DNA of 64,000 nucleotides, from assembly GCA_025963725.1 (NCBI GenBank), contig JAOQAE010000006.1:806001-870000 (forward strand), in the 5' to 3' direction. Positions 53,601-59,886 of the stretch are shown here, piece by piece (within the stretch, counting starts at the first letter, position 1; the number at the start of each line of letters is the position of its first letter). The DNA is from Bacteroidota bacterium. GTDB taxonomy: Bacteria; Bacteroidota; Bacteroidia; 2-12-FULL-35-15. A model generated the notes under the pieces. It did not search any database, was not told the DNA's origin, and worked only from the letters and a program-made list of their open reading frames with translations. The translations under genes and the position numbers were made by a program.

Positions 53601-54082
53601 TATTTTAAATGCTTTTTATTTTCTGAAAGATCGACTGCGGAAGTAAACGGAACAGGCTTTAATTCCTTTGTCTTTTGATCGATGCTGGCCTGCAGCAGCA
53701 AAAGGGAATTGGCATCAATGGATCTTGATTGCTGCTGCAATTGCAGCACGTTGATCAGTTTATCCTGTACATCCGTGAAGTGCCGCCCGATAATGGCAGA
53801 GGCTTCCTCGTAGGAGATCACTGTTCCATACCTGTACAGCTTTGAAAGCGGGATGATCATGTACTTTACCAGGATGAACAGGCTGGAGAGGATGAACAGG
53901 TAAAAAAGCACCGTTCGCACAGTAGTGCTGAAATGCGCGTAGTATTCGAGGGCGGTGACGGAGATAAAGAACACAAGCACCAGCCCGATGGTATAGATGA
54001 AGCCCCGCACCAGCTGGTTCTTGTAATATTTCCGGATGAATTCATCCAGTTTCCCGATCAGGTTCTGATAATTTTCAGTCAT
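50672..54082 (-). CDS. DUF4175 family membrane-anchored coiled-coil protein
   Basis: 1136 residues. Two N-terminal membrane helices (about 24-45 and 57-75) and a third (about 160-178), then beta-sandwich segments in the exoplasmic part (LNFEIALSYPKYLNKKDET, TVSYTINVIPDAYPQIEVSEQ). From about 520 to 830 it is highly charged coiled coil (KDVQKALSDLQRKVAEKKELTW, KKMENTEQKQEDIKKDM, SQQMQQMQQQEQQEQQSEDM), then Gly/Asn/Lys-rich, ending with NPFYKAKVNQYFNNFED. DUF4175 proteins are conserved in Bacteroidota with unknown function. The high content of Glu, Lys and Gln codons makes long antisense ORFs that I rejected. It is cotranscribed with the RsbW-like gene. Confidence 0.88.
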   Translation of the reverse strand: MTENYQNLIGKLDEFIRKYYKNQLVRGFIYTIGLVLVFFISVTALEYYAHFSTTVRTVLFYLFILSSLFILVKYMIIPLSKLYRYGTVISYEEASAIIGRHFTDVQDKLINVLQLQQQSRSIDANSLLLLQASIDQKTKELKPVPFTSAVDLSENKKHLKYALIPLLMVIVILFAAPSIITDGTKRLVKHSDYFEKESPFQFVIVNSDLKTVAQQDYELKVKLTGEEIPENVYVEIDGNEFKLDKENIVNFNYLFKNVQKNVTFQLSADGFKSREYELVALPNPVLLNFEIALSYPKYLNKKDETVANTGDLIVPAGTKVSWNFNTQNTKQLRMNFNDTSFAVEQNAENAFNYSAKLYRDKTYSVTTSNQFLKSRDSVTYTINVIPDAYPQIEVSEQKDSTSLSSKKLRFRGEVKDDHGFAKLTFNYRFIVNNDSAITDNYKKMTTNSKALLVNTASTQDVFFHFWDLNALGVNAGDQIEYYFEVFDNDGVTGSKSSRSQKMIFKAPTLDELSDNTEKNNSKIKDDLQESIAQAKDVQKALSDLQRKVAEKKELTWEEKKKMQDLLDKQKQLQKKVENIKNENAQNNEQQNEYKNPDEEMLEKQRQLEELFDKVMTPEMKEKYNELQKLLEKMDKDKVQEALDKMKLDNKDLMKELDRNLEIFKQMEFEQKLQENIDKLNDLAKKQDDLAKKSEDKKADAKEQKEKQDELNKKFDDLKKDMKELEKKNEALEEPKKMENTEQKQEDIKKDMQNSSDQLSQEQKKSASKSQKSAAQKMQEMSQQMQQMQQQEQQEQQSEDMNQLRDLLENIVQLSFGQEALMGELSNAKTNDPQFYKLNQKQKKLQDDSKMVEDSLLALAKRVPQIKSAVLKETSAINMNMEKAVDEIKESQTPSFDGRNHKQEAMSRQQFAMTSINNLALMLNEALSQMQAEAKKKSGKPGSGSCNKPGGTGSKPSAANMRQMQEALNKQIQKLKEGMEKNGNKPGNKQGGQGMGGMSQELAKLAAQQEAIRKELGKMADQLNKDGKGGGNLGKLAEKMEQTETDLVNKMLSNETMKRQQEILTRLLESEKAEKEREMDEKRQSNEAKNENFSNPNDFLEYNKLKQKETELLKTVPPSLNPFYKAKVNQYFNNFED

Positions 54083-54197
54083 TGTTTACTATAACGTACT
54101 TTTGGTAAATAAGGTACATTTCAAAGGTAATAAAATCCGGCTGCTTTATCAAGTGTTGAGCGGCTGGCATTACTTTTTACTTAAACAAAAAAAGGGT

Positions 54198-54205
54198 TAA
54201 CTTTG
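54198..54205 (+). promoter_or_regulatory. -7 element of the ferritin gene
   Basis: TAACTTTG, an exact TAnnTTTG match; a T-run at 54174-54177 is in the place of -33. Transcription would start near 54212, which rules out the long ATG start at 54211. Confidence 0.5.
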
Positions 54206-54261
54206 CCGTAATGATGTCGCGGAAAGCGAAAATCCACAAATCCCAAAAAACCAACGAAAAC

Positions 54262-54783
54262 ATGATCTCTAAAAAAGTAGAAGCTGCGCTGAACCAGCAA
54301 ATCGGGCTTGAAGCCTCTTCCTCACAATATTACCTTGCTATGGCATCCTGGGCGGAAACGCAGGGACTGGAAGGCGTTGCCGCATTCCTTTACGGGCATT
54401 CGGATGAAGAAAGAATGCACATGTTAAAGCTTGTTAAATATGTGAACGAGCGCGGCGGGCGTGCCCTGATCCCTGCTTTGAAAGCGCAGCCGCAGACCTT
54501 TAAATCGGTGCAGTACGTTTTTGAGGAAGTGCTGAGCCACGAGGAGCTGGTATCATCGGAGATCAACAACCTGGTGGAGATCTGCCTGAAAGAAAAAGAT
54601 TATACAACACATAACTTCCTGCAGTGGTATGTATCGGAGCAGATCGAGGAAGAGGCATTGTCGCGCCGCGTGCTCGACAAGCTTAAGTTCATCGGCAATG
54701 ATAAGGCCGGCTTGTATTTCTTCGACCGCGACCTTGGAGGAATGTCGGGCGGAGAAGTACCTATACAAAAGGGAAGCAACTAA
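54262..54783 (+). CDS. Ferritin
   Basis: 173 residues from ATG 54262 (MISKKVEAALNQQIG); ATG 54211 is at the expected transcription start and adds a 17-residue basic extension not seen in ferritins. Four-helix ferritin: Glu in EASSSQYYLAMASWAE (helix A, metal ligand), DEERMHMLKLVKYV (helix B, E-x-x-H), VLSHEELVSSEINNLVE (helix C), and NFLQWYVSEQIEEEALSRRVLDKL (helix D, E-Q). It stores iron as ferric mineral in a 24-mer shell. It overlaps the peptidase gene by one base (TAATG), so the two are cotranscribed. Confidence 0.94.
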   Translation: MISKKVEAALNQQIGLEASSSQYYLAMASWAETQGLEGVAAFLYGHSDEERMHMLKLVKYVNERGGRALIPALKAQPQTFKSVQYVFEEVLSHEELVSSEINNLVEICLKEKDYTTHNFLQWYVSEQIEEEALSRRVLDKLKFIGNDKAGLYFFDRDLGGMSGGEVPIQKGSN

Positions 54784-55730
54784 TGAAAAAACTGATCAGC
54801 ATTGTATTGATCATGAATGGGATCAGCCTGATGGCTGATCCCATTTATATTTCAGGCGACACCGTAACCGCAGACAAGTCGCGCATCATGGCGCACCTGC
54901 AATTCCTTGCCGGATCTACGCAGGCGCGGTACGATGAAAATGTGAAGCGGCTTGATGAATGCGCCGCCTACATTTTAACCGAGTTTAAAAAATTCAGCGA
55001 GGATGTGGAAGAGCAGAAATACATGGTTGCAGGAAAGGAATACAAGAATGTGATCTGCTCCTTCGGCCCGCGTGATGGCACCCGCGTCATTGTAGGTGCG
55101 CATTACGATGTATGCGAGGTGCAGCCGGGCGCCGATGATAACGCAAGCGGTGTTGCAGGATTGCTCGAGATAGCGCGCATGCTGAAGAATAAAAGCTCAA
55201 CATTAAAATACCGCATCGACCTTGTTGCCTATACGCTGGAGGAGCCGCCGAACTTCCGCACGGAGAATATGGGAAGCGCCGTGCATGCAAAAATGCTGCA
55301 CGACCAGCACATAGAGGTGAAAGCAATGATCTGCCTGGAGATGATCGGATATTTTTCGGACCTGCCGCATTCGCAGGAATACCCTGTGGGGATCATGAAG
55401 CTGTTCTATCCGACCAAAGCAAACTACATTGCCGTGATCGGGAAAGTGGGACAAGGCCGTACCACGCGGAAGATAAAACGAAGCATGGGCAGGAATTCGG
55501 AAGTGCGCACGATCTCGCTGAATGCGCCTGCCTTTATTCCCGGGATCGATTTTTCGGATCACCTCAACTACTGGAAATACGGCTACGTAGCGGTAATGAT
55601 CACCGATACCTCCTTTTACCGGAATGCCAATTACCATGAAAAAACTGACACGATCAGCACGCTGAACATTGATAAAATGGCGGAAGTGATCAGGGGTGTG
55701 TTTGGGGCGATAATGCAGATCGCTGATTGA
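54783..55730 (+). CDS. M28 family zinc aminopeptidase, exported
   Basis: 315 residues. A short leader (MKKLISIVLIMNGISLMA) precedes the peptidase. Zinc ligands and catalytic residues in order: His and Asp in GAHYDVCEVQPGADDNASG (about 101-119), Glu in TLEEPPNF (about 153), Asp equivalent in LEMIGYF, and His in IDFSDHLNYW (about 253-262), matching the M28 pattern HxD, D, EE, D and H. Such enzymes release N-terminal amino acids from peptides. It overlaps the ferritin gene by one base. A strong hairpin (54816-54845) lies within its leader codons. Confidence 0.9.
   Translation: MKKLISIVLIMNGISLMADPIYISGDTVTADKSRIMAHLQFLAGSTQARYDENVKRLDECAAYILTEFKKFSEDVEEQKYMVAGKEYKNVICSFGPRDGTRVIVGAHYDVCEVQPGADDNASGVAGLLEIARMLKNKSSTLKYRIDLVAYTLEEPPNFRTENMGSAVHAKMLHDQHIEVKAMICLEMIGYFSDLPHSQEYPVGIMKLFYPTKANYIAVIGKVGQGRTTRKIKRSMGRNSEVRTISLNAPAFIPGIDFSDHLNYWKYGYVAVMITDTSFYRNANYHEKTDTISTLNIDKMAEVIRGVFGAIMQIAD
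54816..54845 (+). promoter_or_regulatory. Perfect 13-bp hairpin in the peptidase leader codons
   Basis: AATGGGATCAGCC (54816-54828), loop TGAT (54829-54832), GGCTGATCCCATT (54833-54845). It is followed by TATATTT rather than a T run, so it is not a classic terminator. It begins 33 bases after the start codon. Confidence 0.7.
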
Positions 55731-55737
55731 GGATTTT

Positions 55738-55972
55738 AGGATTGTCATTCTGAACGGAACGTAGTGGAGTGAAGAATCTCTCCTGTGCACCAGATGTTGC
55801 TGGCAGAGATCCATTCGCTTCGCTCAGGATGACATACAGGATGTTATTGCGAGGAGGTACTAGCGTCAGTTCGAGTAGCGAGGTACGAGCATATCGAGAA
55901 CAAGCCACGCGCTTTCTCGATACTCTCCCTTCGGTCGATCCCGATAGCCATCGGACGAAATGACCGGCGCAC
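55738..55972. repeat. Composite dispersed inverted repeats (families B and C)
   Basis: GTCATTCTGA ... GAATCTC (55743-55780) and GAGATCCATTCG ... CTCAGGATGAC (55806-55833) form one inverted unit, followed by GCGAGGAGGTAC (55849-55860) and by a family B unit with GCGTCAGTTCGAGTAGCGAG ... TATCGAGAAC (55863-55900) and TTTCTCGATACTC ... AAATGACC (55911-55966). These are intergenic and not coding. Confidence 0.75.
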
Positions 55973-55980
55973 GGACCGCG

Positions 55981-56991
55981 TTATTCTAAATACATTTTTA
56001 TCGCCGCACCGATCAGCTCCCCTTCTATCAGAAACCCATCATGGCCGTAAGGCGAATCGATCTCTACAAAAGTTGAGTTTGGAATATGCTGCGCCATGAA
56101 CTTCTGCTCATTCACCGGGCAGAGCTGATCGCTGGAAATGCCGATGATGATGGTTTTTATCTTAATGCTTTTCAGCACCTCCTCCACCGTTCCGCGGTTG
56201 CGTGCAATGTTGTGCGAATCCATCGCCTTGCCGAGAATCCAATAGCTGAAGGCATTGAAGCGCTTCACTAATTTTTCGCCCTGGTAATGAATGTAAGAGC
56301 TGGCTTTAAAGTTATCGAGCTTGTGTTCGTTATCGGTTTGCGTTTTAACAAATGCGCTGTAATTCCTGTAAGTAAGCATCCCTATTGCCCGTGCGGCCTT
56401 CAATCCGGCTGCCCCTGCATTCGCATCCAGGTCTTTCCAGGTAGGATCGGCCTCTATGGCGAGGCGCTGCGCGGTATGGATGGCGATGCCCCATGCCGAT
56501 TCCTGCGGGCTGGTAGCCACAAGCACCATCTTTTCAAACACCTGCGGCTCCATCAGCACCCATTCCAGCACCTGGTAGCCGCCCATGGAGCCGCCGATCA
56601 CTGTCTGGATCTTTTCGATCTGCAGATGCTTTCGCAGGATGATGTGCGCCTGCACCATGTCGCGGATCGTCACTTGCGGGAATGCGCTGAAATAAGGCTT
56701 ATCAGTTTCCGTGCTTACGCTCAGCGGCCCTGAGGAGCCATAGCAGGAACCGATAATATTTGCGCAGATGATAAAATGCTTTGCAGGGTCATACGTTTTT
56801 CCCTCACCCACGAGCGAATCCCACCAGTCGGCCACATCGCTGTTTGCCGTAAGCGCGTGGCAGAACCAAACGATGTTGCTTTTATCGGCATTGAGCTGTC
56901 CGTACGTATGATACACCACATCGAGCGAAGGCAGCAATTGCCCGCTTTCGAGGCGGATGGGCTGGCGGTATGTGAAGAAATGTCTGTTCAT
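55981..56991 (-). CDS. metX: Homoserine O-acetyltransferase
   Basis: 336 residues, alpha/beta-hydrolase fold. Family motifs: NIVWFCHALTANSDVADWW (about 39-57), CANIIGSCYGSSGP (about 75-88), GGSMGGYQVLEW (about 133-144; nucleophile Ser135), AIGMLTYRNYSAF (about 207-219), Asp in SSDQLCPVNEQ (about 290) and His in SPYGHDGFLIE (about 317). It makes O-acetylhomoserine, the first committed step to methionine. The PLP enzyme that would use it, at 58073, is nearby on the opposite strand. Lack of succinyl-specificity residues cannot be judged by eye, so acetyl is the default call. Confidence 0.93.
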   Translation of the reverse strand: MNRHFFTYRQPIRLESGQLLPSLDVVYHTYGQLNADKSNIVWFCHALTANSDVADWWDSLVGEGKTYDPAKHFIICANIIGSCYGSSGPLSVSTETDKPYFSAFPQVTIRDMVQAHIILRKHLQIEKIQTVIGGSMGGYQVLEWVLMEPQVFEKMVLVATSPQESAWGIAIHTAQRLAIEADPTWKDLDANAGAAGLKAARAIGMLTYRNYSAFVKTQTDNEHKLDNFKASSYIHYQGEKLVKRFNAFSYWILGKAMDSHNIARNRGTVEEVLKSIKIKTIIIGISSDQLCPVNEQKFMAQHIPNSTFVEIDSPYGHDGFLIEGELIGAAIKMYLE

Positions 56992-57130
56992 TTTTGTGAG
57001 AGTAAATTTAAGTATTTCCCCGAGAATTCAGCGCAAGCTTTTAATATCTTCACACCTCATAAAAAAACAGTTAAATTTATTGGATGATCGGCATCGCTGA
57101 TCGGCACACAAACTTTAATCAGTACCTTAA

Positions 57131-57529
57131 ATGTCAAAAAAATCAATCCTCATACTCATTGTTATCATTGTAATTGCGGCAGGCGGGATCATTGGCTTTG
57201 CGGGAAAGCTGGGAGATGTAAAAAAGATAAAAGCAAATCCGGCGCAAACAACAGGAACCATTGTTGGATCCGACAACCTGAATGAATACAATACCAACGG
57301 CTGCTGGATCTATTTTGAATATACCGTGAATGGTACCACATACAAACACTGTCAGAAATACCATGGCTGGGAAAAAGCAGATAATTATTTTCTGCACTAC
57401 AAATTTCCCGTGGTGTATTGCCTTGATGATCCCGATCTGGGCCGACTGCTGATCACCGGAGATGAATATGAAGAGTTTGGCCTCGCTCAACCCGACAGCC
57501 TGAAAAAGTACAACGGAAGGATCCTGTAA
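57131..57529 (+). CDS. Hypothetical single-helix membrane protein
   Basis: 132 residues. One hydrophobic helix near the N-terminus (SILILIVIIVIAAGGIIGFA, about 4-23) followed by a soluble domain with TTGTIVGSDNLNEYNTNGCW (about 41-60), YFEYTVNGTTYKHCQKYHGW and VVYCLDDPDLGRLLITGDEYEEFGL. The V-x-G-x-x-Y-T/Y-x-Y-x-V-x-G pattern recalls DUF3592-like membrane proteins, but this is only a resemblance. It stands alone between metX (divergent) and the OsmC gene. Confidence 0.68.
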   Translation: MSKKSILILIVIIVIAAGGIIGFAGKLGDVKKIKANPAQTTGTIVGSDNLNEYNTNGCWIYFEYTVNGTTYKHCQKYHGWEKADNYFLHYKFPVVYCLDDPDLGRLLITGDEYEEFGLAQPDSLKKYNGRIL

Positions 57530-57563
57530 CATCACAGGGAACTGTTCAGCTTGCAAAATTAAT

Positions 57564-57571
57564 TACCTTTG
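57564..57571 (+). promoter_or_regulatory. -7 element of the OsmC gene
   Basis: TACCTTTG matches TAnnTTTG, 20 bases before the ATG. No good -33 box. Confidence 0.35.
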
Positions 57572-57591
57572 AAAAACACAAAACAAGCAGC

Positions 57592-58020
57592 ATGCGAATA
57601 GAACTAAAACGGCTGGATGATGCATTTCACTTTGAAGCGGTAAGTGAAACAGGAAATGTTGCATTAATGGATGCCGGCGAGAACATCGGGGGGCACAACA
57701 AAGGCGTTCGCCCGATGCAGATGCTGATCATGGGCCTTGGGGGCTGCAGCGCGATAGATGTGGTGCTGATCCTGAAAAAGCAGCGGCAGGTAATTGAAAG
57801 CTTCGAGATCAGCATTGATGCGGAGCGGGAAAAAGACAAGGAACCATCGCTGTGGGAAAATATAGAGCTTCATTTTAAGCTGAAGGGACAGATCGATAAG
57901 GAGAAGGCTAAGCGCGCCGTTCAGCTTTCGATGGAAAAATACTGCTCCGTTTCCAAAACGCTGGAAATCGCCGGAGCGAAGATCAGCTATAAAGTAAGCG
58001 TGAATACTAATGATATTTAA
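57592..58020 (+). CDS. OsmC-family peroxiredoxin-like protein
   Basis: 142 residues. The two family cysteines are in MGLGGCSAIDV (about Cys48) and MEKYCSVSKTL (about Cys122), both at the usual positions of the N-terminal and C-terminal active site cysteines. The N-terminal strands (FHFEAVSETGNVALMDAG) and GVRPMQMLIMGL helix fit the OsmC/YhfA branch. Such proteins reduce organic hydroperoxides; the YhfA-type members have no proven activity. The PLP-enzyme gene starts 52 bases after it with a repeat between them. Confidence 0.9.
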   Translation: MRIELKRLDDAFHFEAVSETGNVALMDAGENIGGHNKGVRPMQMLIMGLGGCSAIDVVLILKKQRQVIESFEISIDAEREKDKEPSLWENIELHFKLKGQIDKEKAKRAVQLSMEKYCSVSKTLEIAGAKISYKVSVNTNDI

Positions 58021-58039
58021 CACTAATTAAGTTCAAGCT

Positions 58040-58066
58040 CCCTCTCCTTTGGAGAGGGTTGGGGTG
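58040..58066 (+). repeat. Short palindromic repeat family A, copy 4
   Basis: Stem CCCTCTCC / GGAGAGGG with TTT loop, then TTGGGGTGAGGT. It ends just before the ATG of the sulfhydrylase gene and would be in its 5' leader. Confidence 0.75.
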
Positions 58067-58072
58067 AGGTCT

Positions 58073-59242
58073 ATGAAAAAATTTGAAACAAACGCCATTC
58101 GCACACAAACCGGGAAAAGCTCCAACAGGGAGCATTCGGTGCCGCTGTACTTAACTTCCAGCTTCACGTTTGATGATGCGGAGCAGATGCGCGCAATGTT
58201 CGCGGATGAGCAGGATGGCAATATTTACAGCCGCTTCACCAATCCCAACACTTCCGAGCTCATCGAAAAAATGTGCATGCTGGAAGGCGCCGAGGCAGGC
58301 TTTGCAACGGCAACAGGCATGGCAGCCGTATTCGCGAGCTTTATGGCTTTGCTGAAAAGCGGCGATCATATCCTTTCTTCAAGCTCCATCTTCGGCTCAA
58401 CCCATACCGTGCTTACCAAGTTTTTACCGAAATGGGGCATCACCTGCAGCTATGCCGATGTGAACAAGCCTGAAACATGGGAAGGCCTGATCAAAGAAAA
58501 CACAAAAATGATCTTCGTGGAAACGCCTTCCAACCCGGGGCTGGATATCATCGACCTGCAATGGCTGGGCAATCTTGCTAACAAGCACAACGTGATCCTC
58601 AATGTGGATAATTGCTTTGCAACGCCGTTCATTCAGCGGCCCACCGAATTCGGCGCGCACCTGGTGACACACTCGGGTACCAAGTACCTCGACGGGCAGG
58701 GACGCGTGATGGGCGGCATCGTGGTCGGCAAAAAAGAGCTGATCAAAGAGATCCATACCTTTTGCAGGAGCACAGGCCCGGCTTTGTCGCCTTTCAATGC
58801 CTGGACACTTTCAAAAAGCCTGGAAACGCTGGCTATTCGCATGGAGCGCCATTCGCAGAATGCGCACAAGCTGGCCGGACTGCTGGAAAACCATCCCGAA
58901 GTGGCGCAGGTGCGCTACCCGTTTTTACTGTCGCACCCGCAGTTCGAGATCGCCAAACGGCAGATGAGCATGGGAGGAGGAATTGTTTCATTTGAAATAA
59001 AAGGCGGAGTGGAAAGAGGAAGAAGGTTCCTCGATGCCTTGCAGATGTGCTCCTTAACAGCCAACCTTGGCGACACGCGGACGATCGCCACACACCCTGC
59101 TTCCACAACACATTCGAAGCTTACGGATGAGGAGCGATTATCGGTGGGGATAACGCCCGGACTGGTGCGCATTTCGGCCGGGCTCGAGAACATCATCGAT
59201 ATTGTTGCAGACATCGAGCAGGCGCTGGAAAGGTCGAAATAG
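58073..59242 (+). CDS. O-acylhomoserine sulfhydrylase / Cys-Met metabolism PLP enzyme
   Basis: 389 residues from ATG 58073; an ATG at 58049 lies inside the palindromic repeat and adds eight odd residues. PLP-binding Lys is in LVTHSGTKYLDGQGR (about 202-217), with upstream SSSIFGSTHTVLTKF and VDNCFATPFIQRP (about 179-191) and downstream LSVGITPGLVRISAGLEN (about 357-374), all standard for Cys/Met metabolism PLP enzymes. With metX nearby, conversion of O-acetylhomoserine and sulfide to homocysteine is most likely (MetY/MetZ). I cannot separate this from cystathionine gamma-synthase on motifs alone. Confidence 0.88.
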   Translation: MKKFETNAIRTQTGKSSNREHSVPLYLTSSFTFDDAEQMRAMFADEQDGNIYSRFTNPNTSELIEKMCMLEGAEAGFATATGMAAVFASFMALLKSGDHILSSSSIFGSTHTVLTKFLPKWGITCSYADVNKPETWEGLIKENTKMIFVETPSNPGLDIIDLQWLGNLANKHNVILNVDNCFATPFIQRPTEFGAHLVTHSGTKYLDGQGRVMGGIVVGKKELIKEIHTFCRSTGPALSPFNAWTLSKSLETLAIRMERHSQNAHKLAGLLENHPEVAQVRYPFLLSHPQFEIAKRQMSMGGGIVSFEIKGGVERGRRFLDALQMCSLTANLGDTRTIATHPASTTHSKLTDEERLSVGITPGLVRISAGLENIIDIVADIEQALERSK

Positions 59243-59343
59243 CCCTTTCCTATTCCTTGAATTATTAGTACTTTCGCTCTCCGATAAATCTGTGTCTATT
59301 TTAACAACCAGATTGGTAATTCGTTACAATTCGTAATTCGCAT

Positions 59344-59802
59344 ATGACCAAACCAAGCTTTGACGATATATACATGGAGCTGGCAGAGAACCTCGCCAGG
59401 CGCTCGCATTGCGTAAAAGCGCAGGTAGGCGCCGTGCTTACAAAAGATACCCGCATTGTATCGCTCGGCTATAACGGTCCGCCGGCCGGCACGCATAACT
59501 GCGACATTGAATGGCCCGGGGAAGGCTGCCCGCGCGACAGCAAAGGCAGCTGCTCCCTTGCACTGCATGCCGAGCAGAACGCGATCCTGTATGCTTCCAA
59601 GAACAACGTCTCCATTGAAGGCTCCACGCTGTATGTAACGCTATCTCCCTGCATTTCCTGCGCCCGCGTGATCTATACCACAGGCATCCGGCGCGTGATC
59701 TTCACCAATTCCTACGCAAACTTCAAAGGCCTTGCAAGCGACGAGGGCGTGGATTTTCTTCGCAAATTCGGCGTTACCGTAGAGCAGTACAAAAAGCCTT
59801 AG
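59344..59802 (+). CDS. Deoxycytidylate deaminase-like protein (ComEB)
   Basis: 152 residues, a zinc-dependent cytidine/deoxycytidylate deaminase domain. Zinc ligands: His in LHAEQNAILYA (about 77-87, with catalytic Glu) and the two Cys in LSPCISCARVIYTTGI (about 102-117). An extra Cys pair (CDIEW, GCPRDS) suits the ComEB branch. It converts dCMP to dUMP for thymidylate synthesis. The S41 protease gene follows 84 bases on with its own promoter. The family name ComEB comes from competence operons but the enzyme is not needed for DNA uptake. Confidence 0.93.
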   Translation: MTKPSFDDIYMELAENLARRSHCVKAQVGAVLTKDTRIVSLGYNGPPAGTHNCDIEWPGEGCPRDSKGSCSLALHAEQNAILYASKNNVSIEGSTLYVTLSPCISCARVIYTTGIRRVIFTNSYANFKGLASDEGVDFLRKFGVTVEQYKKP

Positions 59803-59848
59803 CCGGCCTGTGGCATCCTTTTTATAGAAGGATTACTTAATTGATAAT

Positions 59849-59856
59849 TATCTTTG
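59849..59856 (+). promoter_or_regulatory. -7 element of the S41 protease gene
   Basis: TATCTTTG matches TAnnTTTG, 30 bases before the ATG at 59887. Confidence 0.45.
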
Positions 59857-59886
59857 CATCCTTAATAAAGCAAATGCATATCGAAA

